NCBI GenBank assembly: GCA_037039925.1
Contig: JAXRKP010000130.1
Coordinates: 168,501-232,500 of the forward strand
DNA length: 64,000 bases
Direction of reading: 5' to 3'
Source: Doris montereyensis
Lineage: Eukaryota; Mollusca; Gastropoda; Nudibranchia; Dorididae
Below, piece by piece: positions 1 through 11,430 of this stretch (its first letter is position 1; the number at the start of each line of letters is the position of its first letter). Below the pieces are notes generated by a model. It did not search any database, was not told the origin of the DNA, and worked only from the letters and a program-made list of their open reading frames with translations. The translations under genes were made by a program, and so were the position numbers.

Positions 1-19
1 TAAGGCAGATGATTTATGT

Positions 20-61
20 AATATAGAAAAGAAATTTTCAACCAATTTTCTTTTCTATATT
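20..61. repeat. Short perfect inverted repeat (hairpin) in an intron
   Basis: Arms of 15 bases at 20-34 and 47-61 (aatatagaaaagaaa and its reverse complement) flank a 12-base loop. It lies about 210 bases upstream of the last MAPRE exon, inside the presumed last intron. No function is claimed; it is AT-rich and could be chance or a small mobile-element relic. Confidence 0.6.
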
Positions 62-64
62 GCT

Positions 65-190
65 CTGGCTTTTGTGGTTAGGATAAACGTTTATGAGACT
101 GAAAATGTCGCAATTCTTCTGGCTTTTGTGGTGAGGATAAAAGTTTATGAGACTGAATATGTCGCAATTGTTCTGGTTTTTGTGGCGAGG
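65..190 (+). repeat. 54-bp tandem repeat, about 2.3 copies
   Basis: Units start at ctggcttttgtgg (65), again at 119 and, slightly changed, at 173, giving a period of exactly 54 bases with a few substitutions. It sits in the presumed last intron of the MAPRE gene just before the acceptor site. Confidence 0.75.
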
Positions 191-268
191 ATTCTTGCCT
201 CTTAAAAAATGTTACTTTTAGCTTTAATTTGTAGTATTGATTGTAATCTTCTATTACTTAATTTACAG

Positions 269-331
269 GAAGGATTTGCGCCTCCGGAGGATGAAGAGAA
301 TCCCGAGCTAGGAGAACAAGAGGAATATTAA
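269..331 (+). CDS. MAPRE: EB1/MAPRE-family protein, last coding exon (C-terminal acidic EEY tail)
   Basis: A clear polypyrimidine-AG acceptor (atttacag, ending at 268) opens a 63-base reading frame that starts EGFAPPEDEENPEL and ends in EQEEY followed by TAA. A glycine-phenylalanine pair, a proline-containing acidic stretch and a terminal EEY are the hallmark of the end of the EB homology domain and tail of end-binding proteins. In that family the terminal tyrosine motif is bound by CAP-Gly proteins such as CLIP-170 and p150Glued, and the protein tracks growing microtubule plus ends in the cytoplasm. Only this exon is in the window; the calponin-homology domain and coiled coil must lie to the left. 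Phase is 0 at the acceptor. Vertebrate EB1, EB2 and EB3 cannot be told apart from 20 residues. The short length is the main source of doubt. Confidence 0.85.
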   Translation, partial: EGFAPPEDEENPELGEQEEY

Positions 332-3142
332 TAATTGGCACTGTACATATTTTCTTGTACATTTTGCAGTCTTAATGAATTCAAGTCAATTAAGTTGTTG
401 CCTCAACTTGAAATGTAACAGGCCATTTTAAAATTTAGATGGAACGAAACAGGTACTGCTGTTTTAGCCCAGTCAATTTCAGACATTTACCCAAATTTTG
501 CAAACAGGTTTATATCAAATATTTTATTTATTAGTTAACACATCCGAGCATTGGTATTTCAGTTTGAAGGATTTTCCGGAAAATTTTTACACATCAAAAA
601 GATATAAAGTGGATGCCGTTTGAGTCAATGTTGCTGAAGTGAATTTTCATCTGAGTTTGATCCAAAGTCTTAAATGTAAAATTGCTCATGAGTTGATGTT
701 TTTAAACTATCGACATGTCATAAAAGAACGAAAAAAATTACCAAATTTGATATTTCTTCTCCGTTTCTTATCTTTGTCTTATCTGCAATCAAGTGCTAGC
801 CCATTTAGTTCCACAGCAGGAATATGAGTTCCACCCAGCGACATCAGTCCATGTAGTGGTAATTGAACCCTGTAACAATGACGTATCGTGTATGCATGTC
901 AAGCACTTATCAGATTGACAACTAATATGATCGCTGGGCTCTCGCGGTGGACTTTATTTGTCTAAGTTGTCGGCCATAGTTAATGCCAGTGAATTCAAAA
1001 TCAGAGGTATTAGTGTCGTTCACATCATCATGGGAGAAAGTTTGGGACTTGATCAAGCAGTGAAGCTTCCTCTCACATCTCGCCTTAATAATACATACAA
1101 AAATGATAGAATTTGAACGATTTTGTATCCCCTACCCTCACTTCATTGAATTTGAACCCCCTTCCCACAGCAAAACTTACATTGACTCCCCCATTGGGAT
1201 GCAAGTCTAAAGAGAGATAACTACACAAATCACATAGATTGACTTTTCATGTAAGTCAATCTTTCAGCCCATATTCCATGAATATTAACTTAAACGGCAT
1301 TCACTGTAGTTTGCGTTTTCTTTTCTAAAGCAGTCCTTGTGGTGCTTAACGAAACTATTTCTCTTGTTTTACCCAGCTCCATGATCTAAAGCAAGCTGCA
1401 GTGGATTAGGTAGAAATCATATGATCATATGCATGTTTCAAAATCTGTATGCCAATTGGCATTTTAATAACTCAAAGCTTGTCTTTTATTTTATTTTATT
1501 TTTGGGGTTTTGTTTTTTTTTCACTTAAAGATCTTCCTCCGTTAGAGCCCTGGAGTGTCAGAGTCATGAGTTTATGATATATATCTAGTTTCAATTTTGG
1601 CTTGATCCCATCCCTTTGGATGTAGCAATGTCAATTTGTGGAGGAGCTCCTTTGTTTCTCCATGCTTTATTAACTTTCCATTTTCGTTAACTTTTTTATC
1701 CTTTAATTATTATTTTTTTCATGAGTCGTACAATTATGAAAATATATGGGTAATTGTTCAGGCCTTAAATATTTTTGTGTCTTGTCATTTTCTGATATTA
1801 TTAATTGCTTCCTATCCTGTGATTTTTGTAATGCAACTATTTCTTTTATTAAGTGAACTATGAAGAGAGAAAGAAAGGAAGATAAGAACATAAGAGAACA
1901 TGAACAATTTTCACATCATCGTCTGAGCACTCTCATTGTGTGTTATACCAGCTACAACAATGAATGTGATACATGTTTGCTTCAACGAGAGAAGAATCTA
2001 CAAGGTACATAAAATAGTCTTACCCTAGTTTTGTGTTCATTTTTTGTTGCTTGAGTGAGCAATCTGACAGTGATGGTCATGGGACGAAATTCAACTGCTG
2101 AGCTTCAGTTCTTTTACCTCATTCACCCATTAACATGATGCAACTGTTCAAGTGAAATATTTGTATTTCTTGCCGATGTCCTGATCCCCACCCCTTCTCC
2201 CCTTTCCTTCTAGGGGAATGTGTTATATTGTAGCTATTTGTAATCTTTTTCGGTAACAAATTGAATCAGATATTTAAAAAAGTGTATTTACTCTTTTGAT
2301 ACCAAACTGTAACTTTCTAACTACTCGTTTGGACTAAAATATTAAATTTAAATGGTATGTAGGGTTTTTGTTATACTTTTAGGAAAAGTTGACCCTGAAT
2401 AATTATATCTTTGCATTTATCATAACAACATTACAATGAATTACAATGTATCACTATTTATTAATAAATATGTTTTGTTTCTTGTTTTCTTTTTCTTATA
2501 TGATAGTCTTATGCTTTGCTTTGGGCTGGGTTGGTTTTTTTTTCAGGGAGGGAGAAGGGCAAGGGTTTATTGTTTTTATTTATCAGACCTGATGTTACAT
2601 GCAGATGCGTGGTACAAATTAGAGGCTAGGTGAGTTTAAGTTAATGGGTTTAAAAAAGGAAACATATCTATGGGTTGCCCACTCTCCCCACCCTAAGCCC
2701 AGCAACATCCCCCAACACTGACTCTGATAAGTGTAGTCAAGTTACTTAATTGCTATTATGACTGATTTAGCATTAACTGTCATACATTGCCCATTGAATA
2801 TTTGCCATATATGATATATATATGAGAATTATTTTTGTTTTTTCTGTTTGTTCTCTTTACTTGTCTTTTCTGTTTGTTCTCTTTACTTGTCTTTTCTGTT
2901 TGTTCTCTTTACTTGTGTCTTGCTGGTCAATGCTTCCAATGTACATGTGTATGTAAACGTTGTGGTGCACATTTAATTTTATGCCGAAGAACGTAATGGT
3001 TGTACCTAAGCTGAATGTCAATATACTGTTACACCTTTCTTTATAAACAAATAACTTGTGAAGCTTGATGCAATATTTATAGTTTTCCTTCAAGGGTTCA
3101 TTGAGAAGACCATTGGTCACTTCTTAATGCTATTCTAATAAA
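332..3142 (+). other. Probable long 3' UTR of the MAPRE gene, no coding signal
   Basis: About 2.8 kb after the MAPRE stop codon has no frame that looks like protein. It is AT-rich, with several AATAAA-type hexamers (for example near 2464 and at 3137-3142). The last one precedes a change in sequence character, so it is a reasonable but unproven polyadenylation signal. The extent of the UTR is inference. Confidence 0.35.
2840..2916 (+). repeat. 26-bp tandem triplication
   Basis: Three perfect head-to-tail copies of a pyrimidine-rich 26-mer beginning ttttctgtttgttctc start at 2840, 2866 and 2892; the third is missing its last base. It lies within the presumed MAPRE 3' UTR. Confidence 0.85.
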
Positions 3143-3582
3143 CTTCTCATCCACATAAAAATCCAAGTATTGTCTTCTTTTGATTGTTAGTTTTTTTGAT
3201 GTCATTGATGTCACTTGCGGACGCTGCTGGTAGGTGCTATTTCTTTCCTTTATCTTTTCTCTTGCTGTTTCCTCTCATTTCACCCTGAGATCCCGTATTG
3301 TTAGACAGTGTTTTTTCAATGAAACAAACAAACAATTGGTGACACATGAGTTACCACATATTTGAACCTACAAACCCACTCTATATATTTTAAGAAGGGA
3401 GAATAAGGCTGTTTTGTGTGTAATTTAAGTGAGAATGTGTAAAAGTGAAACTTAAAATTCCCTCAGCATCAACACAGGTAAGGCATACAAATAAACTCCT
3501 TTTGATCTATCCCTAAACAACACAAAATTAATTTGGGCGTATAGTTTAGCAATCTAACATTCTTTTAACTAATGTTTTAGCA
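3143..3582. other. Intergenic, no gene seen
   Basis: No reading frame of interest. The segment 3262-3332 (caccctgagatc ... atgaaacaa) resembles 44292-44356 in the same orientation, so it may be the 3' end of a dispersed repeat. Confidence 0.4.
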
Positions 3583-6150
3583 GCAGAATGGGGTCTATTG
3601 AACACCACATAGTCACCGATCGCCCATCAGCGCCGTGGGTGACAGAGGAGATTAAGCAACTTAAAGTCTGACAACGTGAATGGAGAGAAAATGGTGCTCT
3701 ACAAGCCTGGAGATACACAAACAAATTTACAAACATAACAACAAAATGAAGCTACTAATTAAAACTGCAAAGGCTGAATATTATAAAAGCAAAATCATTG
3801 AGTGCACTGTTTCACACAACCAGCAAAATGATAGGCAAAGCCAGCAAATCTGACAAAGAAAATGTTCCAACTGGTTACTCAAGGAATGACCTACCATAAA
3901 AAGTATATCTCATCAGAAACAATCTCGACCAGTATCATCATTCACCACCGACTTTCAAATAATTTGAGGGTGATGCAGTCTTCTGTGAATTCCAACTGAG
4001 GAGGAGCTCAAGACCTTATAAGATCTTCACCACCCAAATCATGTTACCCTCATCTAATGGGGCGTTTAGCCCCTGCCAATCTGTCCCATGACGTAGTGCG
4101 CTTTCCCAGATCGGTGGTATCTCTTTTGCATGGCTGTTTTTTACTAGTGCTATTCATTGTATAGTGACAGCAGAAGACGTACGTACTGACTTAAACATTT
4201 CATTTATATGTTATCTATCTAAACATGTGAATCAACATATATGGGTAGATTTATTTAGATGTACATCATAAAATTGTGGGAAACTAGTTGCTATGGTATC
4301 TTCGACATCCTATGTGTATCATTTCACGACTTATAATATATTCTTGCCACTGCTAGCCGGGAGAACAGAATGCTAGATCTACTTATTCTGTATTTTCACC
4401 CATTTGAACTTTAGAAATCTAGATCGCTAAAGTCTGACTATCTTGTGTTCCCATAGAATCTAATTAATTAATAATTGAGGTTTTTATATCACTCTTGTAA
4501 AAAATAAAAGTTGTATCTTCGGTCCTGCGTTTAGATCTATTTATACATGTATTAGGTTCTAGTTCTGGATGAAAATGTTCTCCTGTCCAACGAATGAGTT
4601 GAAAGAAATAGGAAACGAAAGAACAATAAATTTGAACTTGCAGTAAGGTTGAGACATTTAATAATTTGTTAGAGAATGTGGGAATTGAAAACTGACTTCA
4701 CAAAATACGAAATTACATTTTATGATATGAATCAAAATGTAAAACTACAAGGTCGTTTAATTCATTTCAGGTATTCCCAAGATTGGCCGTGGTGGTAACA
4801 CTTTTGCGTCGCCGCATTTCCTCAATGTAAAATCCTATAAATAATACTTTTGCATAGAATGTGAGACTGTACATCAATCTTACTCAGTTCAAACTGCGCC
4901 AGTCAATAAGTTATAAAAATAGGAACACGTAGAATGTTATGTACTACTACTCTATTATTTCTAGTTATTGTTATTTTCATTACTGGTGGTCATCCTGTTC
5001 CTTCTCCTCTTTTTATTATAATAATATCACCACAAATTTTTATATACAGTATTAGAATGATTATTAACCGGAGTATAAATGGTAGCACTGCTACTACTAG
5101 CAGTAAGTATACTGCTTTTGTTTTAACATTATTTATGAATAACGACATGGGGTACTCACTGCCCTCGTATTTTACTAGTGAAATTAAATAAGGGCTTCAG
5201 ACTCCACACAAAAGAGTTGCCACCGATCTATTTCTGAAACAAGGGCAGATAATTTTGCGCGCTAAACGCCCCATTGACACCTCATTATTAGTTTAGTTAA
5301 ATATTTAGATCACATAGCTCCTGTCCTAACAACCATTGTTAATGAATCTCTAAAAACTGTTATTGTACCTAAGGTCTTTAAACACACAATTGTAACCTCT
5401 CTACTTAAGAAACCCAACCTTTCTTCTGAAGAATTAATTAAAAAACCATAGGCTTGTTTTGAACCTCCCATTTTTATCGAAAATTTTGAAAAAGGTCGTT
5501 GCAATGTAATTAAAGTAAAGAAGCATCTTCTGAAATATAAATTATTCACACCCAATCAGTCAGCTTACAGACAATATCACAACACGGAAACAGCCTTGTT
5601 TAAGATACAAAATGATATGTTGTGCGCTGCCGATGAACACAAAGTGTCATTCTATTCTTTCCAAAACTTTTGGTATAGATGGCACTGTGCTTGACTGGTT
5701 TATATCCTATCTTCATGATCATACCCAATCTATCTCTCTTGATACAGTGCAATCTTCTCCTTTTCCACTCAAGTATGGAGTTTCACAAGAGTCAGTGCTT
5801 GGTTTCCTACTATATACATTGTATACACAACCGCTTGGTGATATTGTCAAACAGTATGGGTTGAACCATCACATATATGCTGACGATGCGCAGCTGTACA
5901 CATCTGCCATGCCTATAAACATAAATTACCTGTTGAAATCCAAGGAATTATGTATATCTCATGTAAAAGTATGGATGACTACTAACAAGCTTAAACTTAA
6001 ACTGAATGAAGAAAAAAACGAAATATTACTAATACTATGTTATCCAAAAAATCTACCCTGGGACGTCATCGATGATAATAAAATGACTGTCAACAAACTC
6101 GTCTTTGTTGAATCAAAGAAACCAAGTCTCATCTACAGGGAACCGTAAAT
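3583..6150 (+). mobile_element. CR1/L2-like non-LTR retrotransposon remnant, split by a DNA transposon
   Basis: Translated fragments in shifting + frames give the usual order of a non-LTR ORF2. A linker at about 3620-3860 reads APWVTEEIKQLK, then REWRENG and AEYYKSKIIE. After the insertion at 4059-5272 the reverse-transcriptase fingers and palm follow: about 5390-5560 gives SLLKKPNLSSEEL and LNLPFLSKIL, and 5612-6060 gives GVSQESVLG (a worn GVPQGSVLG) and YADDAQLYTS, the catalytic YADD box. Many stops and frameshifts show it is dead. The endonuclease part and a clean 5' end were not found. Clade assignment (CR1/L2 rather than Jockey) is from motif flavour only. Confidence 0.8.
4059..5272. mobile_element. 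1.2-kb TIR DNA transposon (non-autonomous) nested in the LINE; ISL2EU-like by its AT duplication
   Basis: Perfect terminal inverted repeats ggggcgtttagc (4059-4070) and gctaaacgcccc (5261-5272) are flanked by AT (4057-4058) and AT (5273-5274). A second inverted block follows about 38 bases inside each perfect terminus: agatcggtgg...ctcttttg at about 4108-4133 pairs with its reverse complement at about 5203-5228. So the TIRs are long but imperfect, about 75 bases. Removing the element and one AT restores the reading frame of the host reverse transcriptase across the junction (…Y-P-H-L-I-D-T-S…). No transposase-like frame is present inside. An AT target duplication with G-rich termini suggests the ISL2EU/IS4EU group, but that is inference. 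Confidence 0.8.
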
Positions 6151-6908
6151 AGTCCTTGCCATAGCAAAGTGCTTCTTTACATTAAGGTGATACAGGTGTT
6201 CGCATTGCTTGTGTGGTAGGAAGTGGGGAAACACTTGGTGGATGTCGTCATGAAAATTGAAATGATAGAGTATGATGGGGAAAGTATACTCAAACCTCGG
6301 AGTCGTTATACCACCACGGCAATATGAGCCTACTGCATGTGAAACGGCTATTGCAGTATTAAATAGAACAAGTAATACTAATAGAAGGATCACCCGGTCT
6401 GTTATTATGAAGTGGAGAAAACATAATTGACACAAACCCCTTCAAATTAAAACGGGATTAGCCTAGGTTATGAGACTGCTACGAAGCCTAATTCTCGCCC
6501 CTCGATTGGATTGGACCCAATCGTAGCCATACCTATCCCGTCAAGCTAACGTTGGGACAATACGATCTAGGCTCAGACCTATTCCAATGCCACTGCCACT
6601 CTTTATTTGGCTGACCTAAGCAGCAAACGACAAACATCATCTTTAAATCTTCAGTACACTCATTCTGTGTCATTTCTGAAAGTGTTAAAGTAATACTTGT
6701 GTGTGTGTGTGTTTGACTCCATGATCTGTGAAAAAGCCAAGCTAGATTCTACTTCCACTTCCACCCGCTTGCATCACCTAGGGGAAAGGGGTGGTGACGC
6801 ACAGGGGCAGCATTGCGAGTTGTATATTATTATTACAATAGTTATTAAGGAATGTTAAGGCCAAATCATTGGCGGTATGACAAGTCATTTCATTGTTTTT
6901 GTATACTA
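6151..6908. other. Intergenic, no gene recognised
   Basis: Between the LINE remnant and the MITE there is no recognisable protein or RNA. A minus-strand frame at 6133-6435 has no family resemblance that I can see. A short (GT)n run lies near 6700. Confidence 0.4.
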
Positions 6909-7758
6909 CAGTAGTGACTGTCTAAATGCCCGCCGCCATAAAGCCAGTGTTTCGCCTAAATGCCTGCAATCTCGGTGAAATCGAATTTTTCTATATAAAT
7001 TGCCCCTCTAAATGTCCGTTTCAAAACCAAGATTTCCGTCTAAATGCCCGGTCTCAACGGCAACTGCAGGTATCATTTTCTCCAAATCATCATAAAAAAA
7101 CCCTGTCTGTAATTGATTAAAAAATGAATATTTTTTACCATACACGTAAGCCCCTCGCAATAGGGCTTATGTTTGTCAACAATGTGCCATGCATTGTAAC
7201 CACCCTTTATTACCTTACCTATTCATTGTAATTAATGTAATAAAATATGACCTCTTTTCTCTTCCTAACTTCACGCACTGTACAGCACAGCCTTTGTTCC
7301 ATTGCATCACTGGTTTGTTACTGGGCAATAAGAATCTAAATCTTTGGGACTCCACCCATGGCTCTTCTTGATGTTATAAGTTGCATGCAATCACCCGGCA
7401 TTTTTAATTACACCAGGTACGCATCACGATCAAGGGACAAGGTTTGAAGTTTTTTTGCTCCCCTATCACATTGGCTGTATCCATTGTGCCTTCGGATCTT
7501 CATGGCGAGCGATGGCCAAACCGCCTGTGCGCTCACCACCTCAGGGCTAAAGTGCTCAATGGCTTCCAGGTGTACCTATTTCTTGCATTACATTTACAAA
7601 TAAACATTTTTCGTAAATGTTGAATTTCCTCCACACCATACTGGATGAACTCCCTTGGTGATCACCACCACACCCCAAATTGTTGCCCCATATCTACTTT
7701 CGCCTAAATGCCTGTTTTCTTTACTTCCCATGTGCGGGCATTTAGGCGGTCATTACTG
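6909..7758. mobile_element. MITE copy A, TA-flanked, pogo/Tc1-mariner-like termini
   Basis: The left end cagtagtgactgtctaaatg (6909) and the reverse complement of the right end, cagtaatgaccgcctaaatg (ending at 7758), form inverted termini of about 27 bases. They are bounded by TA (6907-6908) and TA (7759-7760). Multiple internal copies of taaatgcc(c/t)g occur near both ends. The same family recurs at 10025-10562 with clearly alignable interior (for example 'cctatataaattgcccctctaa' versus its counterpart, and a shared 'tgtgccttcggtctt' region). No transposase coding was seen. Length is 850 bases. Confidence 0.85.
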
Positions 7759-7954
7759 TATCAGATTCTTACAAAGGTGAAAAGTTGGTGGTAAGCGAGA
7801 ATTGTGGTACATGTATAACAAACTTTCAGTGTATTGCAATACAACATAAACTGTGCCAAGAAAACAGCTGTTTGATGCAAAAGCAACACATGATATGGTC
7901 GACCTACAAATTGTGATTTTTTTAATTATGGTTTTTTTTATAATGTTAGATTTA

Positions 7955-8720
7955 ATCAACCTGCAATGGGACCTAACATGGAACTTTGTGGCACATCGAA
8001 ATGGAGTTCAGTTAACTTGGAAGAAAATTTGTCTTTTATCTTGACGCGTTGTAATCTGTCCTTTAAATATGACTCAAACTCAAACCAGGCTAAAACAGTG
8101 CTAGACATTTTAAAAGATGATTTCAACCTGTTCAGTAAAATATCGTGATTGATAGTATCGAAAGCAGCACTAAGATCTAAAATGCTTAAGATACAAACAT
8201 TATTTTTGTCAAGACCGTTTACTAGATCATTGAAAACTCATACAAGTGCAGTTTCAGATTGAAAGACCGCGATTTTCTTGAAAAAATGGGTTTGCGAGTT
8301 GTTTCAAACCGCTTTCTCAAGGATTTTTGACAGAAAAGAAAAGACAGGTTTGACACCGGACGATAGTTTTTTAAAGCATTTTGGTCGAGACCTTGTTTCT
8401 TTCAGAGGGGAGTTATTATTGCTTCTTTAAACTGTTGAGGCACTTTACCCATAGTCAGCGAATCATTGATTATGGAAGTGATCGGAGCAAGAAGTTCAGG
8501 AAGATATTGCTTTAGAAGGGATGTAGGCAATATGTCTAGGTCATGCGACTTAGACATATTGTCTACATGATGAATTTAAAATTATGTTTTCTACCTCTTT
8601 TTCAGTGACTGGATTTAAAAAATCCATTGTTTGCTTGCATCGAGCTTCATTAATTTTGTTCAAATCAGTATGCTGTTTCCATTCTGATGCTACTGTGTCT
8701 AAGTTTTGATGAATGTTAGT
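7955..8720 (-). mobile_element. CR1/L2-like LINE reverse-transcriptase fragment, decayed
   Basis: On the minus strand the broken frames read, 5' to 3', a worn fingers region with FSFLSKILEKAV, then LSAAFDTINHDILLNRL, then WFESYLKDRLQRVKIKD and a worn G-V-P-Q-G-S box near 7975. This is the order expected of a non-LTR reverse transcriptase (motifs 2a to 4). Stops and frameshifts are frequent; the YADD end and the endonuclease are absent, so it is a truncated relic. It abuts MITE copy A. Confidence 0.75.
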
Positions 8721-9373
8721 TATTTTCTTAGAAAGCGCTTAAGAATACTTCCACTGCTGTGGCTATTCTCATACCTCCTAACCTTTTTTCTTGCATACAA
8801 ATACAATTCTGAAATTTAAGGGTTATAAAAATATTTTGTTTACATTTTATGGGAGTTCAGTACTACATGTAGTTCTAGATTTCCATGTTGGGCTTGAGAA
8901 AAGTGTATTGCAAGTACAAAGAAAGTAGAGGGGAAAAAACAGACCTAGAGATGAGTTTAAGTTTTAGAGAGACGCGAATTCAAGTTTTTCGTGTTCGAGA
9001 ATCGCATGTTGCACTGTAATTATAGTTGTTTGCTGTAGTTGTAGCTCAATACTAGTTCTTTTCTCTTGCCAGTCATTCCAGCACTTTGCCAGTCTAGAGT
9101 TGCAAAGGCTGGTAGTGGTAGACCAACACACACATTGCCTAATTTTTTAAATAAGGGGTCAACAGTCACACATGTGTCTTGAATAGAAGAAGGCACTCCG
9201 ATTGCAATGTCTACACTCCCAAAATCACAAAGGGAAGTCAGTGAGACAGTAAAGCCACAACGTTTGCAGCCTAAATAAACATAACACTGATTTTCTGAGG
9301 TAAACTTTTGAGAGAAAAATCTCACAAAAGAAATACAGTATATCGATAATTCCTGTAGTGGGGTAGGAGAGTA
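8721..9373. other. Intergenic with an unrecognised minus-strand frame
   Basis: A minus-strand open frame of about 100 codons (9020-9325) contains CKRCGF and GVPSSIQDTC and ends in MTGKRKELVLSYNYSKQL. Residue composition is protein-like, with five cysteines, but I recognise no family and see no splice or promoter context. It could be a transposon fragment. The rest of the stretch shows nothing. Confidence 0.3.
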
Positions 9374-9883
9374 ACCCTTGCTTCATTTGGTATAAATACC
9401 CTTTCTTCAATAAAATTGGTACCCTTGCTTCATTTGGTATAAATTTGGTACCCTTGCTTCATTTGGTATAAATTTGGTACCCTTGCTTCATTTGGTATAA
9501 ATTTGGTACTTCCTTGCTTCATTTGGTATAAATTTGGTACCCTTGCTTCATTTGGTATAAACCCTTGCTTCATTTGGTATAAATTTGGTACCTTTGCTTC
9601 ATTTGGTATAAATTTGGTACCCTTGCTTCATTTGGTATAAATTTGGTACCCTTGCTTCATTTGGTATAAATTTGGTACCTTCTTGCTTCATTTGGTATAA
9701 ATTTGGTACCCTTGCTTCATTTGGTATAAATTTGGTACCCTTGCTTCATTTGGTATAAATTTGTACCCTTGCTTCATTTGGTACCCTTGCTTCATTTGGT
9801 ATAAATTTGGTACCCTTGCTTCATTTGGTATAAATTTGGTACCCTTGCTTCATTTGGTATAAATTTGGTACCCTTGCTTCATT
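9374..9883 (+). repeat. 29-bp minisatellite, 18 recognisable copies
   Basis: The unit is cccttgcttcatttggtat followed by aaatttggta, 29 bases, with a GGTACC at most unit junctions. I count 18 copies of the cttgcttcattt core plus one degenerate copy at about 9399-9420. A few units are shortened (for example after 9560 and at 9762-9790) or carry 1-2 extra bases. Copies are almost identical, which implies recent expansion or homogenisation. Confidence 0.95.
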
Positions 9884-10024
9884 GTTGTATTCAAAAGTGA
9901 AGTAGAACATTGATGTTGAAGGAAGGCACAGAACCATATAAAATAGTTTCTTTGCTCTTTAATAGATGTATTTCTCATCAACATGTCAATGGTAATGGTA
10001 TCTAAAAAATGAATATATGAAATA

Positions 10025-10562
10025 CAGTAATTACTGCCTTAATGCCCATCGCCATAATATTAATACTTGTTTCTTCTAAATGTTCGTAATCTCAGTGAAA
10101 CACATTTTCTCCTATATAAATTGCCCCTCTAAACGCCCATTTCAAAACCAGATGTTCCCCTAAATGCCCTTCCTCATATTTATTTGACCGGGTACACATC
10201 GCGATTGAATTAAAGACAAGGTGTGAACAGATTTATTGCTGCCCCGTCTTGCATTGGCTGTATCTACTGTGCCTTCGGTCTTAATGATGCGCAATGGTCA
10301 ACGTGCTTGTGCGCTCATCACCTGAGTGGTAAAGAAATTGAGTTTCCAAGGTGTCCCTATTTCTCACATTCAATTCTACATAAAACTTAGGACTCTTCTG
10401 AATCTTTATCCTTGTCTGTCCATCGTCTTGATTTTAACATGATAATTATAAATCAAAGGAGTGATTACCCCCAATGTTTTATCCTGACTGATTTTCCCAT
10501 AAATGCTTGTGTCGCCTTAATGCCCGTTTCTCTGCTCCAGGGCATATAGGTGGTAAGTACTG
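10025..10562. mobile_element. MITE copy B, same family as copy A, shorter
   Basis: The left end cagtaattactgccttaatg (10025) and the reverse complement of the right end, cagtacttaccacctatatg (ending at 10562), are bounded by TA (10023-10024) and TA (10563-10564). The interior aligns with copy A (6909-7758) but is 312 bases shorter overall and more diverged at the termini. No coding was seen. Confidence 0.8.
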
Positions 10563-10769
10563 TATATTGATATCATATGTCATGTCAAGAAACATAATCT
10601 TTGTATTGAAGAAGACATCAAAGTTGATTCATATTTTCAAATCAAGCAAAACACTGTTACAGTTACATACTCAAAGACTTTCTGTTTTACAAAACATTCA
10701 TTATGATTAAAATTCATCTACAGCTTCAAGAGTACAAATAAAAGACCAAAAAACAAATTAAAAAACAAG

Positions 10770-11430
10770 GGCATATTTATTATCAATCAATAATTGGAAT
10801 TTCATACATAGACAAAATGTTAAAATTGTTAAGATATTCTTCTTCTTCGATCTCTCTGCTTGCGGGTCAGATCAGGATGCGGATTGTCTACATGAAGTGC
10901 ATAGTCTTTTGCAGATTCTCCATAGGGCTTTATCTTGCTATCACTATTAGAATTAGTTTGCTTTGGACACATTTAAAATTAAAAGTAATGTGAACTTCAT
11001 CTTCAACTATAAACACAAGGCCATTTCTATAGAAATAAAGTTAATTTCTTTGAAATGTCACTCCTAACCTTACAAAAAAGTTGCAAAAATTTAAAATTCA
11101 GGACTAAAGCCATCTAATCACGTCCTACTAAATTATCATTGTGTAACATTCCATTATATTTCATCTAGAATAAAAATAAAACCCCTGATCACCTTAATCT
11201 TGCTAAAATTCCTCCTAACGACTAAAAACAATATCATAGGAGCAAGGCTAACAGATAATATCCTATCTCATCCTTGTTCAAAAGTGGTTAGCTGCCCTGG
11301 ATTCATGTCAAGAATGAAGAAGTCATTTCCATGGACCTAACATCATTTGATAATTTCAATGGGTCTCATAATCTATTGACTCATCAGCTCCCTTCTTTAA
11401 AGTACAAAAAAAATAAAATTTGAAAGGCTG
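10770..11430 (-). other. Probable 3' UTR of the UTP23-like gene
   Basis: This lies directly downstream of the UTP23-like stop codon on the minus strand. An AATAAA on the minus strand (tttatt at 10776-10781 on +) is a plausible polyadenylation signal. No other coding was seen. Confidence 0.4.

Noticed and set aside
2857..3120. Minus-strand 87-codon frame
   Set aside because: It runs through the 26-bp triplication and low-complexity sequence and has no recognisable motif.
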